This document shows, piece after piece, positions 33,887 through 41,802 of a stretch of DNA of 64,000 bases. This DNA comes from Amycolatopsis solani (GTDB lineage: Bacteria; Actinomycetota; Actinomycetes; Mycobacteriales; Pseudonocardiaceae), in contig NZ_JAWQJT010000001.1 in NCBI RefSeq assembly GCF_033441515.1, forward strand, positions 1,612,001 to 1,676,000. The letters run 5' to 3'. Within the stretch, counting starts at the first letter, position 1, and the number at the start of each line of letters is the position of its first letter. Below the pieces are notes generated by a model. That model ran no database searches, was not told the DNA's origin, and saw only the letters and a program-made list of their open reading frames with translations. The position numbers were made by a program, and so were the translations under genes.

Positions 33887-35824
33887 TCAGTCGAACGGCG
33901 TGGTGTGCGCCGCCTTGAGGGCCGCTCGCACGCGCTGCCAGAATTCGCGGAAGCCGGGCTCGGCGTCCGTCGACTGGGACGCGGCCTCGGCGACGCGCAC
34001 GAGCACCGCGAACTGCTCCGGCGTCAGCAGCAGGGAGAACTCCATCTTGCCCTCGCCGGTCGCCGCCGGGATGGCCAGCTCGCGCCGCTTCGCCATGGCG
34101 CGGGCGACCAGCCGCAGGTGGAGGATGGTTTCGCGGAGCCCGGCGTCGGGTGCCGCGTCGCCCTTCAGCTGCTCGATGAGGTCGCCGACCAGGGACGTCG
34201 TCCAGTCGTAGTCCTGCACCGAGAGATCGAACCCGTAGAAGTTTTCCACGGTGCTGACCCGGTTTTCGGACCGCTGCCACCACCACACAGGCGCGGATTC
34301 CGCGGGATCCGGCGCGCCGGACGAGCGCAGTTCCGCCGCGTACTTCCGCAGGTTCCCTTCGCCGATCCGGTCGTAGTACTCGAACGCGACCGCGGGCAGG
34401 TGGGGCCGCGCGGGCCTGAGGAGGCAGAAGTGGCCGAGGATCATCGACCCCTCGTCCGCGGTCAGCGTGCCCCATTCCCCGTATTGGCCGCCGCACGCTT
34501 CCTGCAATTCACCGAGGCAAATCGCGAAAGCTTGTGGTTCGGTGCCGAATTCCGTGTTGATCCACTGCTCGTGCTCGGTGTCGGCGGGCATGGGTCCCCC
34601 TTCGCTCGGTCGATGGTCCAGCGGTGGTCGTTCGAACGGTTTGTGGCCCGCCAGCGCGCCGAGGCCCAGCTCCAGCCGGCGCCGCAGCCCTTCCAGGCTC
34701 GCCCGCGCGCCGCCGTGACCGCCGGCGGCGGCCTTCTCGTACCACTTGAGCGCCTCGTCGGGGTCGCCGAAGTGCTCCTCGTGGACGCGGCCCAGGTGGA
34801 AGGCGCCGAACACGCTGCCGCGGTCCGCGGACTTGGCGTACCAGTGCAACGCGGTCCGGACGTCCGCCGCGGACGGGGCACCGGATTCCTGCCCGAGGAC
34901 GCTCGCGCGCAGCCTGCCTTCGACGGTCAGGCCGACCATGGTCATCGCGTCGGCGTGGCCGGCGTTCGCCGCCTGGCGGTAGAGCCGTTCGATCTCGACC
35001 AGGTCGTCGACCGTCGTGTCCCAGCTCCGCTGCAGTTCGCGGGCCGCTTCGTAGGCTTCGACGGCTTTTTCGCCGTCGCGCGAGCTCAGGCGGGTGAGCA
35101 GCTCGAAGGCGAACGCGGCCGCGTGCCGGGACGCCACCGGCTGCCAGTGCTCGTCGGCCGCCTCCGTCTTGCCGGACAGCAGGTCCGAGATCCCGCGGAC
35201 GACCAGTGCCTGCACGCCCTCGTTGACGTAGGCGCCGTACAGGAAACCGTGTGCCTCCATCTCGACCGCGGCCGCGTCCCCGCAGTGCTGGGCCAGGAAC
35301 AGCGCGGTCGCCGACGCCGTGTCCGCGATGACCTTGCCGCCCGCCGCGATCGGCTTTACGACCGCTCGCGGCAGGGTGTTCGGGACGGCGGGCCGGATGC
35401 GGTGCTGCCACGCGGAGTCGCGGGCCAGCTGTCCGGCGCGGCGCAGCAGCGGCATCGAAGCGGCGGCGGTCTTGATGCGTGGCAGGAAGCCGGCCGCGGT
35501 GTCCTTGCCGGACTCGTAGTCGTAGACGTGGTCGGCGACGACGACGTCGCCGAGCGAGACGTCCTTGCGGCCGCCCGCCACGCCGACGAACAGGACCACT
35601 TCCGGGCGGAACGCGGCGATGGCCCGCTCCAGTTCCACGCCCGCCTGGGTGCCCCCGGCGCCGGTTTGGGCCAGCGCCACCGTCCAGCCGCCGAAGGCGC
35701 CGACGTCGTACAGGGCACCGCGTTCCTCGCGTTCGGTCAACGGCCCCGGCAGGTGCTCGCGGACGGCGCGGTACTCCACGTCGAGCGCGGTGCAGATGAC
35801 GACCGTGCCCGGCTCGGGGCTCAC
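33887..35824 (-). CDS. Nucleoside-phosphorylase domain fused to Sel1 repeats and an unknown C-terminal domain
   Basis: 645 residues. Residues 1-245 are a PNP/UDP phosphorylase (MTA/SAH nucleosidase-like) domain with VGVAGGRKD at 81-88, VEMEAHGF at 187-194 and RGISD at 210-214, so the catalytic Glu and Asp positions are kept. Residues 270-385 contain Sel1-type repeats (RTALHWYAKSADRGSVFGAF, DEALKWYEKAAAGGH). Residues 412-645 form a domain I do not recognise. The GTG start overlaps the Nudix stop (GTGA). Such fusions occur in actinobacterial signalling and conflict proteins. A good AAGGGGG-ATG at 34591 (Met412) could also start the last domain separately. Confidence 0.82.
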   Translation of the reverse strand: MSPEPGTVVICTALDVEYRAVREHLPGPLTEREERGALYDVGAFGGWTVALAQTGAGGTQAGVELERAIAAFRPEVVLFVGVAGGRKDVSLGDVVVADHVYDYESGKDTAAGFLPRIKTAAASMPLLRRAGQLARDSAWQHRIRPAVPNTLPRAVVKPIAAGGKVIADTASATALFLAQHCGDAAAVEMEAHGFLYGAYVNEGVQALVVRGISDLLSGKTEAADEHWQPVASRHAAAFAFELLTRLSSRDGEKAVEAYEAARELQRSWDTTVDDLVEIERLYRQAANAGHADAMTMVGLTVEGRLRASVLGQESGAPSAADVRTALHWYAKSADRGSVFGAFHLGRVHEEHFGDPDEALKWYEKAAAGGHGGARASLEGLRRRLELGLGALAGHKPFERPPLDHRPSEGGPMPADTEHEQWINTEFGTEPQAFAICLGELQEACGGQYGEWGTLTADEGSMILGHFCLLRPARPHLPAVAFEYYDRIGEGNLRKYAAELRSSGAPDPAESAPVWWWQRSENRVSTVENFYGFDLSVQDYDWTTSLVGDLIEQLKGDAAPDAGLRETILHLRLVARAMAKRRELAIPAATGEGKMEFSLLLTPEQFAVLVRVAEAASQSTDAEPGFREFWQRVRAALKAAHTTPFD

Positions 35825-36522
35825 CACGAGTCGTCCCGCAGGATCGCCGGGTGCAGCCGGGTCGCCGATCCGACCCGGTAGAGGGCCGCCGGCCGGCCCC
35901 CGGTGCCCGCGGCCTTGCCGCCGGTCGGGACGAGGAAGCCGGGGACGTTGGTGACCTTGCGGTGGAAGTTCGCGGGGTCCAGCCGGGTGCCCCAGACGAT
36001 CTCGTAGATCTCCCGCAGCTTGCCGACGGTGAACTCCTGGGGGCAGAACGCCGCCGCCAAGGTGGTGTGGGACAGCGTGTCCCTGGCGTGCTCGACCGCG
36101 TCGGCCAGCAGGCGGTGGTGGTCGAAGGCCAGTCCGCGCGCGGGTTCCTGCAGCGTGGCGACGGGGATCCAGTGCGCGGCGCGGGCGTCGCCGCCGGCCA
36201 CCGGCAGGGGCAGGTCGGGCATCAGGGCGACGTAGCAGACGGACACGACCCGGCCGCGCGGATCGCGGTCCGGGTCGCCGTAGGAGCGGAGCTGGCGGAT
36301 GTGCAGGCGGCCGGTGTCCAGGCCGGTCTCCTCGGCCAGTTCGCGGTGGGCGGCCTGGTCGAGGTCTTCGCCCGCCTCGAGGAATCCGCCCGGCAGGGCG
36401 AACCGGCCGGCGAAGGGCTCGGTGGCGCGTTCGACGACGAGGACGTGCAGCGCGCGCTCGCGCACGGTGAAGACGGCCAGGTCGACCGCGACCGCGCTGA
36501 AGGGAACTTCTCCGCTGCTCAC
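35821..36522 (-). CDS. Nudix hydrolase with C-terminal winged-helix-like domain (NrtR-like)
   Basis: 233 residues. The Nudix box fits GX5EX7REUXEEXGU exactly (GFLEAGEDLDQAAHRELAEE then TGL), so catalysis is possible. The C-terminal 75 residues (FTVGKLREIYEIVWGTRLDPANFHRKV) resemble the winged helix of NrtR-type regulators, which use the Nudix domain to sense ADP-ribose or related nucleotides. The ATG is at 36522. Its stop overlaps the start of the phosphorylase/Sel1 gene. An inverted repeat 15-37 nt upstream of the start is a likely autoregulatory site. Confidence 0.85.
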   Translation of the reverse strand: MSSGEVPFSAVAVDLAVFTVRERALHVLVVERATEPFAGRFALPGGFLEAGEDLDQAAHRELAEETGLDTGRLHIRQLRSYGDPDRDPRGRVVSVCYVALMPDLPLPVAGGDARAAHWIPVATLQEPARGLAFDHHRLLADAVEHARDTLSHTTLAAAFCPQEFTVGKLREIYEIVWGTRLDPANFHRKVTNVPGFLVPTGGKAAGTGGRPAALYRVGSATRLHPAILRDDSW

Positions 36523-36536
36523 CTGGCAGATGATAG

Positions 36537-36559
36537 CTTTTTGTCGGACTGACTAAAAG
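36537..36559. promoter_or_regulatory. Inverted repeat upstream of the Nudix gene (candidate operator)
   Basis: CTTTTTGTC (36537-36545), a 5-nt spacer, then GACTAAAAG (36551-36559): a 9-bp arm with one mismatch, AT-rich in a 70% GC context. It lies in the promoter region between the Nudix gene and the divergent oxidoreductase gene. Nudix-winged-helix regulators usually bind such palindromes. Confidence 0.55.
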
Positions 36560-36852
36560 GGGTTGGCCACAACCGGCCATCGGCGGGGATGAGCCGGGCA
36601 GAGGTTCTACGTTCAACGCGAAGGCCGTTTGCTTCGGCGCAAGTGCTCGAGGGGCAGCACCTCCTGCTGTACCTCGAGGAGGTCGACAACCCGACGGCCG
36701 CGCACGCGCACGCACGTTGCGCGAGGTGTCGTCGGGCTGCCGCCCTGCTCCGGGCGACGGGTGCGCGGTCATGGCGCTCGCCGCGTTGGGGAGCGCGGGC
36801 GCGCTCGTCGTGGCCGTGGCGCGGGGTAAGTGGGGTATCTAGGCTCGCGGTC
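36560..36852. other. Non-coding stretch between the Nudix and Gfo/Idh genes
   Basis: No reading frame here has protein-like character. A stem-loop lies at 36646-36678: CTCGAGG (36646-36652) pairs with CCTCGAG (36672-36678), and inside it CAGCA (36655-36659) pairs with TGCTG (36665-36669). TAGGCT at 36840-36845 is the likely minus-10 box of the downstream oxidoreductase, 7 nt from its ATG. Confidence 0.5.
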
Positions 36853-37818
36853 ATGAACGACAAGCCCCTGCGCTGGGGAATCATGGGTACCGGCGGTATC
36901 GCGAAGGCCTTCGCCGACGACCTGGAGCTGACCACCTCCGGCGTCGTCACCGCCGTCGGGTCCCGGAGTGCCGAGAGCGCCGAGCGGTTCGCCGACGCGC
37001 GGCACATCCCCGCCCGGCACAGCAGCTACGAAGCCCTTGCGAACGATCCCGACATCGATGTCGTCTACGTCGCCACCCCGCACCCCATGCACCACGCCAA
37101 CGCGCGGCTCGCGCTCGAGGCCGGCAAGGCCGTGCTGGTCGAGAAGCCCTTCACGATGAACGCCGACGAGGCGCGGGACCTCGTCGAGCTGGCGCGGGAC
37201 AAGAACCTCTTCCTCATGGAGGCCATGTGGACGCGGTTCCTGCCGCACATCCGGCACATCCGCGAGCTGCTGCCGAGCCTCGGCCGGGTCGTCACCGTGG
37301 CCGCCGACCACGGGCAGTGGTTCGCCGAGGACGCCGGCTTCCGGTTGTTCGCCCCCGAACTCGGCGGTGGCGCACTGCTCGACCTGGGGATCTACCCCGT
37401 CTCCTTCGCCTCGATGGTGCTCGGCGAACCCGAGCGCGTTGCCGCGATCGCGACGCCCGCCTTCACCGGCGTCGACGCGCAGACGTCGATGCTGTTCGGC
37501 TACGGAAGCGGCGCGCAGGCGGTGCTGAGCTGCACGCTGAGCGCGGTGACGCCGACCACCGCGACGATCGTCGGCACCGACGCGCGCATCGAGGTCGAGG
37601 GTGCCTTCTACGCGCCCGCGTCCTTCACGCTCATCCCGCGCGAGGGCGAGCGGAGCCGCTTCGAGTACCTCGATGAGGGCCGTGGCCTGCGGTACCAGGC
37701 CGACGAGGTGGCGCTCCGGCTGGCGAACGGGGAGACCGAGAGCCCGCTCATGCCGCTCGCCGAAACCGTTTCGATCATGACCACCATGGACCGGGTGCTG
37801 GCCGCGACCAGGACGTGA
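36853..37818 (+). CDS. Gfo/Idh/MocA-family NAD(P)-dependent oxidoreductase
   Basis: 321 residues. The N-terminal Rossmann domain has GIMGTGGIAKAFADDL near residue 9, and VEKPFTMNADEA near residue 97 carries the conserved EKP lysine. The C-terminal beta-sheet substrate domain includes GGGALLDLGIYPV. It probably acts on a sugar, inositol or trans-dihydrodiol; the substrate is not predictable. The ATG at 36853 is preceded by TAGGCT at a 7-nt distance, so the message is likely leaderless. It is monocistronic by spacing. Confidence 0.9.
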   Translation: MNDKPLRWGIMGTGGIAKAFADDLELTTSGVVTAVGSRSAESAERFADARHIPARHSSYEALANDPDIDVVYVATPHPMHHANARLALEAGKAVLVEKPFTMNADEARDLVELARDKNLFLMEAMWTRFLPHIRHIRELLPSLGRVVTVAADHGQWFAEDAGFRLFAPELGGGALLDLGIYPVSFASMVLGEPERVAAIATPAFTGVDAQTSMLFGYGSGAQAVLSCTLSAVTPTTATIVGTDARIEVEGAFYAPASFTLIPREGERSRFEYLDEGRGLRYQADEVALRLANGETESPLMPLAETVSIMTTMDRVLAATRT

Positions 37819-37877
37819 CCCGGGTTTGAGTAGTGCTACGGATCCGCAGGTGGGCGCCGTGCGTGACCCTGTCCGGT

Positions 37878-39659
37878 ATGACCACCGAAGCAGATGTGCT
37901 CCTCCGGCTCGCCGGCGAGATCGACGACCTGGGGCGTCGTCTCGCCCTGGTGGGTGCCGAACTGCGGACCGCACGCACCGAACAGCCGAAGCCGGCTCCG
38001 CAGCCTGAGCTGGCGCCGCCGCCCCAGCCCCAGCCCCAGCCGATGCCGCCGCCGTGGCCGCCGCAGTACCAGTGGCAGCCGCCGCCCCCGCCGCAGTACT
38101 TCCCGCAGCCGCCCTACCAGCCCGTTCCCCGGCAGACGCTCGGTGAGAAGCTCGGCAAGGAAGGCGCCGGGAGCCGCGTGCTCGCCTGGGTCGGCGGTGC
38201 CGTCACGCTGCTCGGCGTCGTCCTGCTGCTCGTGCTGGCCGTCCAGCGGGGCTGGCTCGGGCCGCTGCCGCGGGTGCTCGTCGGCGCCGCGTTCGGGCTG
38301 GCGCTGACCGGCACCGGCGTGTGGCTGCACCGCAAGCCCGCCGGCCGCACCGGGGCCTTCGCCCTCGCCGCCACCGGGATCGCGACGCTCTACCTGGACG
38401 CCGTCGCCGCGACCACGCTCTACGAGTTCCTGCCGGTGCTCGCCGGCCTCGCCGCCGGGCTGGCGATCACCGTCGGCGGGCTGCTCGTGGCCGTGCGCTG
38501 GGAGTCGCCGCTGCTGGCCGCGGCCGTCGTCGTCGGCTGCGTCGTCTGCGCGCCGATGATCACCCGCGGGTTCACCCCCGAACTGGTCACCTTCCTGCTC
38601 ATGGTCCAGCTCGCGACGACGCCGGTGCAGCTGCGCCGCGACTGGTCGTCACTCACGCTCGCCGCCGGGATCCCGCCGCTGTTCGCGTCCGTGATCAGCA
38701 CGGCGGTGGTCGGCCAGGGCGGCGGCTGGGCCAACACCGCCGCGGCGGGCGGGGCCGGCGTCGCCGGGATCGTGCTCGCGCTGATCGTGCTGCGCCGCCG
38801 CGAGAACGACCCCGCCGCGCTTTCGGTGCTGGCGACGGCCGTGCTCCCCACGCTCATCGCGGCGCTGCTGCTGCCGAAGCCGCAGGCCGTGCCGATCACG
38901 GCGGGCGCCGGCGTCCTCTTGCTCGCCGTCTGGGCCGCGCGCCGCTTCTGGCCGGGCGTCGCCGGGCAGCTGGCCGGGCTGGCCGGTTTGCTCGCGATCC
39001 TGCAGGCGACCGTCACGCAGTTCGACGGCGCGGCCCGCGCCGGGGTCCTGCTCGGCGAGGCGCTGCTGCTGGTGGTGGCCGCGGTCGCCGGCCGCAACCG
39101 GTTCGCGCTCGGCGCCGCGCTCGGGTTCGCCACGGTCGGCGGCCTGCTCGGCGTGTTCTTCGACGTCACGCCGGCGCTGCTGATCGTCCCGCGCACCCGC
39201 TCGGCCGCCGAGCTGGCCGGCGCGCTCGCGGTCGCCGCGCTCATCCTCGCCGTTTCGGTCGCGCTCCCGTGGGCGGCGGCCCGGCTGTCGGTGTTCCGCG
39301 GTCCGGCCGACGACCTGCCGGTGTGGCTCCTCGCCGGCGTCGCCGCGCTGTACGGCGCCGGCGGGGTGGTGCTGTGCGGGTCGCTGCTCGCGGCCCCCGG
39401 CCGCCCGGGTTTCCTGCTCGGCCACGCGCTGATCACGGTGTCCTGGACGGTCGCCGCGCTCGTCCTGCTGCTGCGCGGGATCGACGTCGTCGGGCTGCGC
39501 GTGACCGGGCTGGTCCTGGTCGGCGCCGCGGTGCTCAAGCTGGTGCTGTTCGACCTCTCGGCGCTGGACGGCCTCGCGCGGGTCGGCGCGTTCCTCGGCG
39601 CCGGACTGGTGCTGCTGGCCGCCGGAACGCGGTACGCCAGGCGGGTCGCCTCGCGCTAG
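37878..39659 (+). CDS. DUF2339 polytopic membrane protein
   Basis: 593 residues. A short N-terminal helix (LLRLAGEIDDLGRRLALVG) is followed by a Pro/Gln-rich segment at about 40-90, then about 16-18 membrane helices to the C-terminus, including the DUF2339 block GAGSRVLAWVGGAVTLLGVVLLL (two parts). Function unknown; similar proteins are annotated as predicted membrane proteins. The ATG at 37878 is chosen because it starts the conserved helix; the frame is open 15 codons upstream. No ribosome site is obvious. Confidence 0.85.
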   Translation: MTTEADVLLRLAGEIDDLGRRLALVGAELRTARTEQPKPAPQPELAPPPQPQPQPMPPPWPPQYQWQPPPPPQYFPQPPYQPVPRQTLGEKLGKEGAGSRVLAWVGGAVTLLGVVLLLVLAVQRGWLGPLPRVLVGAAFGLALTGTGVWLHRKPAGRTGAFALAATGIATLYLDAVAATTLYEFLPVLAGLAAGLAITVGGLLVAVRWESPLLAAAVVVGCVVCAPMITRGFTPELVTFLLMVQLATTPVQLRRDWSSLTLAAGIPPLFASVISTAVVGQGGGWANTAAAGGAGVAGIVLALIVLRRRENDPAALSVLATAVLPTLIAALLLPKPQAVPITAGAGVLLLAVWAARRFWPGVAGQLAGLAGLLAILQATVTQFDGAARAGVLLGEALLLVVAAVAGRNRFALGAALGFATVGGLLGVFFDVTPALLIVPRTRSAAELAGALAVAALILAVSVALPWAAARLSVFRGPADDLPVWLLAGVAALYGAGGVVLCGSLLAAPGRPGFLLGHALITVSWTVAALVLLLRGIDVVGLRVTGLVLVGAAVLKLVLFDLSALDGLARVGAFLGAGLVLLAAGTRYARRVASR

Positions 39660-39726
39660 CGGGGAAGAATTGTCGGTGCCCCGTGGTTACCTGGGTCACA
39701 GGACCGAGGAGCCAGGGGGCACCGAC

Positions 39727-40119
39727 ATGACGGAACCGAACCTCGCCGACCGGGCGGGCGAAAAGATCGCGTGGCTGACCACCACCACGCCGAAGGGGCG
39801 GTCGGCCCCGCGGCCGGTGTGGTTCGTGCTCGACGGCGACGACGTCGTGCTGTTCAGCAAGCCGGACACCGCGAAGCTCCGGCACATCGAGGCGAACCCC
39901 GAGGTGAGCTTCCACCTCAACAGCGACGAGCACGGCGGCTCGGTCCTCGTGCTCAACGGCAAAGCGACCGTCGACGAGGCGAAGGCCTCCGAGGCGCCGG
40001 GCTACCTCGACAAGTACGGCTCCGACTACGCGGCGGCCGGCTTCGAGACACCGGAAGCCTTCGACGCCGAGTTCTCCGCGCGCATCCGCGTGGTGCCCGA
40101 GCGCACCTGGGGGTGGTGA
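39727..40119 (+). CDS. PPOX-class F420-dependent oxidoreductase (TIGR03667 type)
   Basis: 130 residues with the split beta-barrel of the flavin/deazaflavin oxidoreductases. The motif GRSAPRPVWFVLDGDDVVLFS near residues 24-44 and the KLRHIEANPEVSFHL block that binds the cofactor phosphate are typical. It probably uses F420H2 for reduction of an unknown substrate and resembles mycobacterial Rv3369. The ATG at 39727 follows an AGGAG/AGGGGG-rich leader. Its stop is directly adjacent to the stop of the convergent sodC-like gene. Confidence 0.85.
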   Translation: MTEPNLADRAGEKIAWLTTTTPKGRSAPRPVWFVLDGDDVVLFSKPDTAKLRHIEANPEVSFHLNSDEHGGSVLVLNGKATVDEAKASEAPGYLDKYGSDYAAAGFETPEAFDAEFSARIRVVPERTWGW

Positions 40120-40683
40120 CTAGAAGTCCACGTCCAGGCAGGCGAGCCGGGCGCCCGCCGTCCCCGCGTGCCCGGGGTCGGTGTGCGTGTGCGTCTCGTG
40201 CACGACCACGGACCGGGCCCGCCGCCCGGCGAACGTCCAGTCCACAGTGGACCGGGCGAAGCCGGTGCCGAGCCGGTCGGTGGTGAAGTCGAGCCAGATC
40301 TCGTTGCGGGGGTTGGCGTACGCGGGGTCGGTCGAGGGCTTCACCGGGTCCGGCACGTGCTGGAAGTGCGGCCCGGCGGCGTCACCGGTGGCGCCGCACG
40401 GCTGCGCGTGCGCGTGGGCGCCGTAAGCGCGCCCGGGCCGCAGGCCGGTGACGACCAGCGTGGTCGTCGTGCCCGCGTGCGGGGCCGAGAGGCTGAACAC
40501 GTGCGCACGGGTGCCGGTGGGGACGAGGTCGGGGCGGTACGTCACCGCGTGTGCGCTGGGGGCATACGCGGTGAACGTGCCGTGCGCGGTCGCGACGTGC
40601 ACGGGTGACGTCGACGCGGAAGCGGCGCCGGGGACGAGTGCGGCCAGGACGGCCGCGGTGGCGAGAGCCGGGAGAAGACGCAT
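40120..40683 (-). CDS. sodC: Secreted Cu/Zn superoxide dismutase-like protein
   Basis: 187 residues. A Sec signal peptide (residues 1-24, ending AASAS) is followed by a CuZnSOD domain. Metal-type histidines occur as HAHAQPCG, GPHFQHVPD and VVHETHTHTDPGHAGTAGARLAC, in which the disulfide cysteines and the copper and zinc ligands are expected. The usual catalytic Arg near the C-terminus is replaced by GARLAC with Arg in place, so activity is plausible. It protects the envelope against superoxide. The stop abuts that of the PPOX gene with zero gap. Confidence 0.85.
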   Translation of the reverse strand: MRLLPALATAAVLAALVPGAASASTSPVHVATAHGTFTAYAPSAHAVTYRPDLVPTGTRAHVFSLSAPHAGTTTTLVVTGLRPGRAYGAHAHAQPCGATGDAAGPHFQHVPDPVKPSTDPAYANPRNEIWLDFTTDRLGTGFARSTVDWTFAGRRARSVVVHETHTHTDPGHAGTAGARLACLDVDF

Positions 40684-40808
40684 GGTCCTTCTCTAGCAGC
40701 GCGAACACCGCTCACCATGATCTTCACACGAACGAGTGATCGCTTGCGGTGGGAAACTCACGCTTTTCCCATCCGGTGGGAGATCCCGGGCCCGGTTAAG
40801 GTCGTTCC

Positions 40809-41297
40809 GTGCCCGAACACACCGGCGAGACCCGCAACGAGCAGCTGACGCGCAACGTCGGCGAGCTGCTGCAGGAGCTGCGGGTCGCGCAGGCCGGCGT
40901 GCAGATCCTGTTCGGGTTCCTGCTGTCGGTGGTGTTCACCGACCGGTTCCACGACGCCAGCGGGTTCGAGAAGTCGCTGCACCTGTCCGCGGTGGCGCTC
41001 GCGGTGGCCGCGACGGCGCTGCTGACCGCGCCCGCGGCGTGGCACCGGCTGCTGTTCCGCACCGGCAGCCGCGAACGGATCCTGACCGTCGGCAACCGGT
41101 TCGTCCTGGTCGGGGTGGTCTGCCTGGCCCTGGCGATCACGTCGACCGTCGCGCTGATCGCCAAGGTCGTCTACGGCGGGATCGCGATGGCCGTGATGGC
41201 CGTGCTGTGCCTGCTGATCTTCGGGATCCTCTGGTTCGTCATGCCGTTCCGGCTGCGGTCGGCGAACGGCGATCAGCCGACGGGCCCGCCCGAGTAG
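40809..41297 (+). CDS. DUF6328 family membrane protein
   Basis: 162 residues with four membrane helices. The N-terminal block NVGELLQELRVAQAGVQILFGFLL is typical of DUF6328, and PAAWHRLLFR lies between helices 2 and 3. Function unknown. The GTG at 40809 has TAAGGT at 40797-40802, 6 nt upstream, and no ribosome site, suggesting a leaderless transcript. It overlaps the convergent VOC-family gene by 25 bp. Confidence 0.85.
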   Translation: MPEHTGETRNEQLTRNVGELLQELRVAQAGVQILFGFLLSVVFTDRFHDASGFEKSLHLSAVALAVAATALLTAPAAWHRLLFRTGSRERILTVGNRFVLVGVVCLALAITSTVALIAKVVYGGIAMAVMAVLCLLIFGILWFVMPFRLRSANGDQPTGPPE

Positions 41298-41665
41298 CGC
41301 GTGTCCTCCTGGACGAAGCACAGCGGGTTGCCGAACGGGTCGTCGGCGTAGAAGGAGCGTTCGCCCCAGAACTGCGTCTCGATGGCGTCGTCGATCCAGC
41401 GCGGCTGGGCGGCGCGGACGCGCTCGAACGTCTCCTCGACGTCGTCGACCGCGAGGTAGACGATCCGCGGGTCCTTCCGCGGCCGCGGCTCGCGGTGCTC
41501 AGGCGGCGTTTCGACGCAGGCGAGCACGATGCCGCCGCAGTGGAAGTAGTGGCGGTTGAGCGAGATCCGCTCGCCGGCGTGGCCGAGGACCGCGGCGTAG
41601 AACGCGACCGCGACCTCGATGTCGTCGACGGGCTGGATCAACCGGAACACCCGTGGACCGCTCAT
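41273..41665 (-). CDS. VOC-family (glyoxalase-like) protein
   Basis: 130 residues with two beta-alpha-beta-beta-beta repeats. The sequence IQPVDDIEVAVAFYAAVLGHAGERI at the start and FYADDPFGNPLCFVQEDT at the end are typical of the vicinal-oxygen-chelate fold, where His/Glu residues bind a metal in enzymes. It may be an antibiotic-binding or dioxygenase-like protein; the ligand is unknown. ATG at 41665. It overlaps the convergent DUF6328 gene. Confidence 0.82.
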   Translation of the reverse strand: MSGPRVFRLIQPVDDIEVAVAFYAAVLGHAGERISLNRHYFHCGGIVLACVETPPEHREPRPRKDPRIVYLAVDDVEETFERVRAAQPRWIDDAIETQFWGERSFYADDPFGNPLCFVQEDTRYSGGPVG

Positions 41666-41708
41666 GGGCGAAGAGTACCGCTGTCCACCCCGCGCCGGGC
41701 CGAACCCC

Positions 41709-41787
41709 TTGACAGCGGGTGGACAATAAAAAATCGGCGTGCTCTCCGAAAACAAAGAGAACTCGCCGAACCTGGTGCCAGTCTAAC
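41709..41787 (+). promoter_or_regulatory. A-rich leader and hairpin upstream of helR
   Basis: TTGACA (41709-41714) is followed by an A-rich tract that stands out in this GC-rich genome, and a hairpin-forming segment: GGCG (41736-41739) with CGCC (41764-41767) and CTCT (41742-41745) with AGAG (41756-41759). TCTAAC near 41782 is a possible minus-10 box. The arrangement suggests either two promoters or a structured leader controlling helR. Confidence 0.45.
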
Positions 41788-41802
41788 CGCTGTGAGGGGA
41801 AA

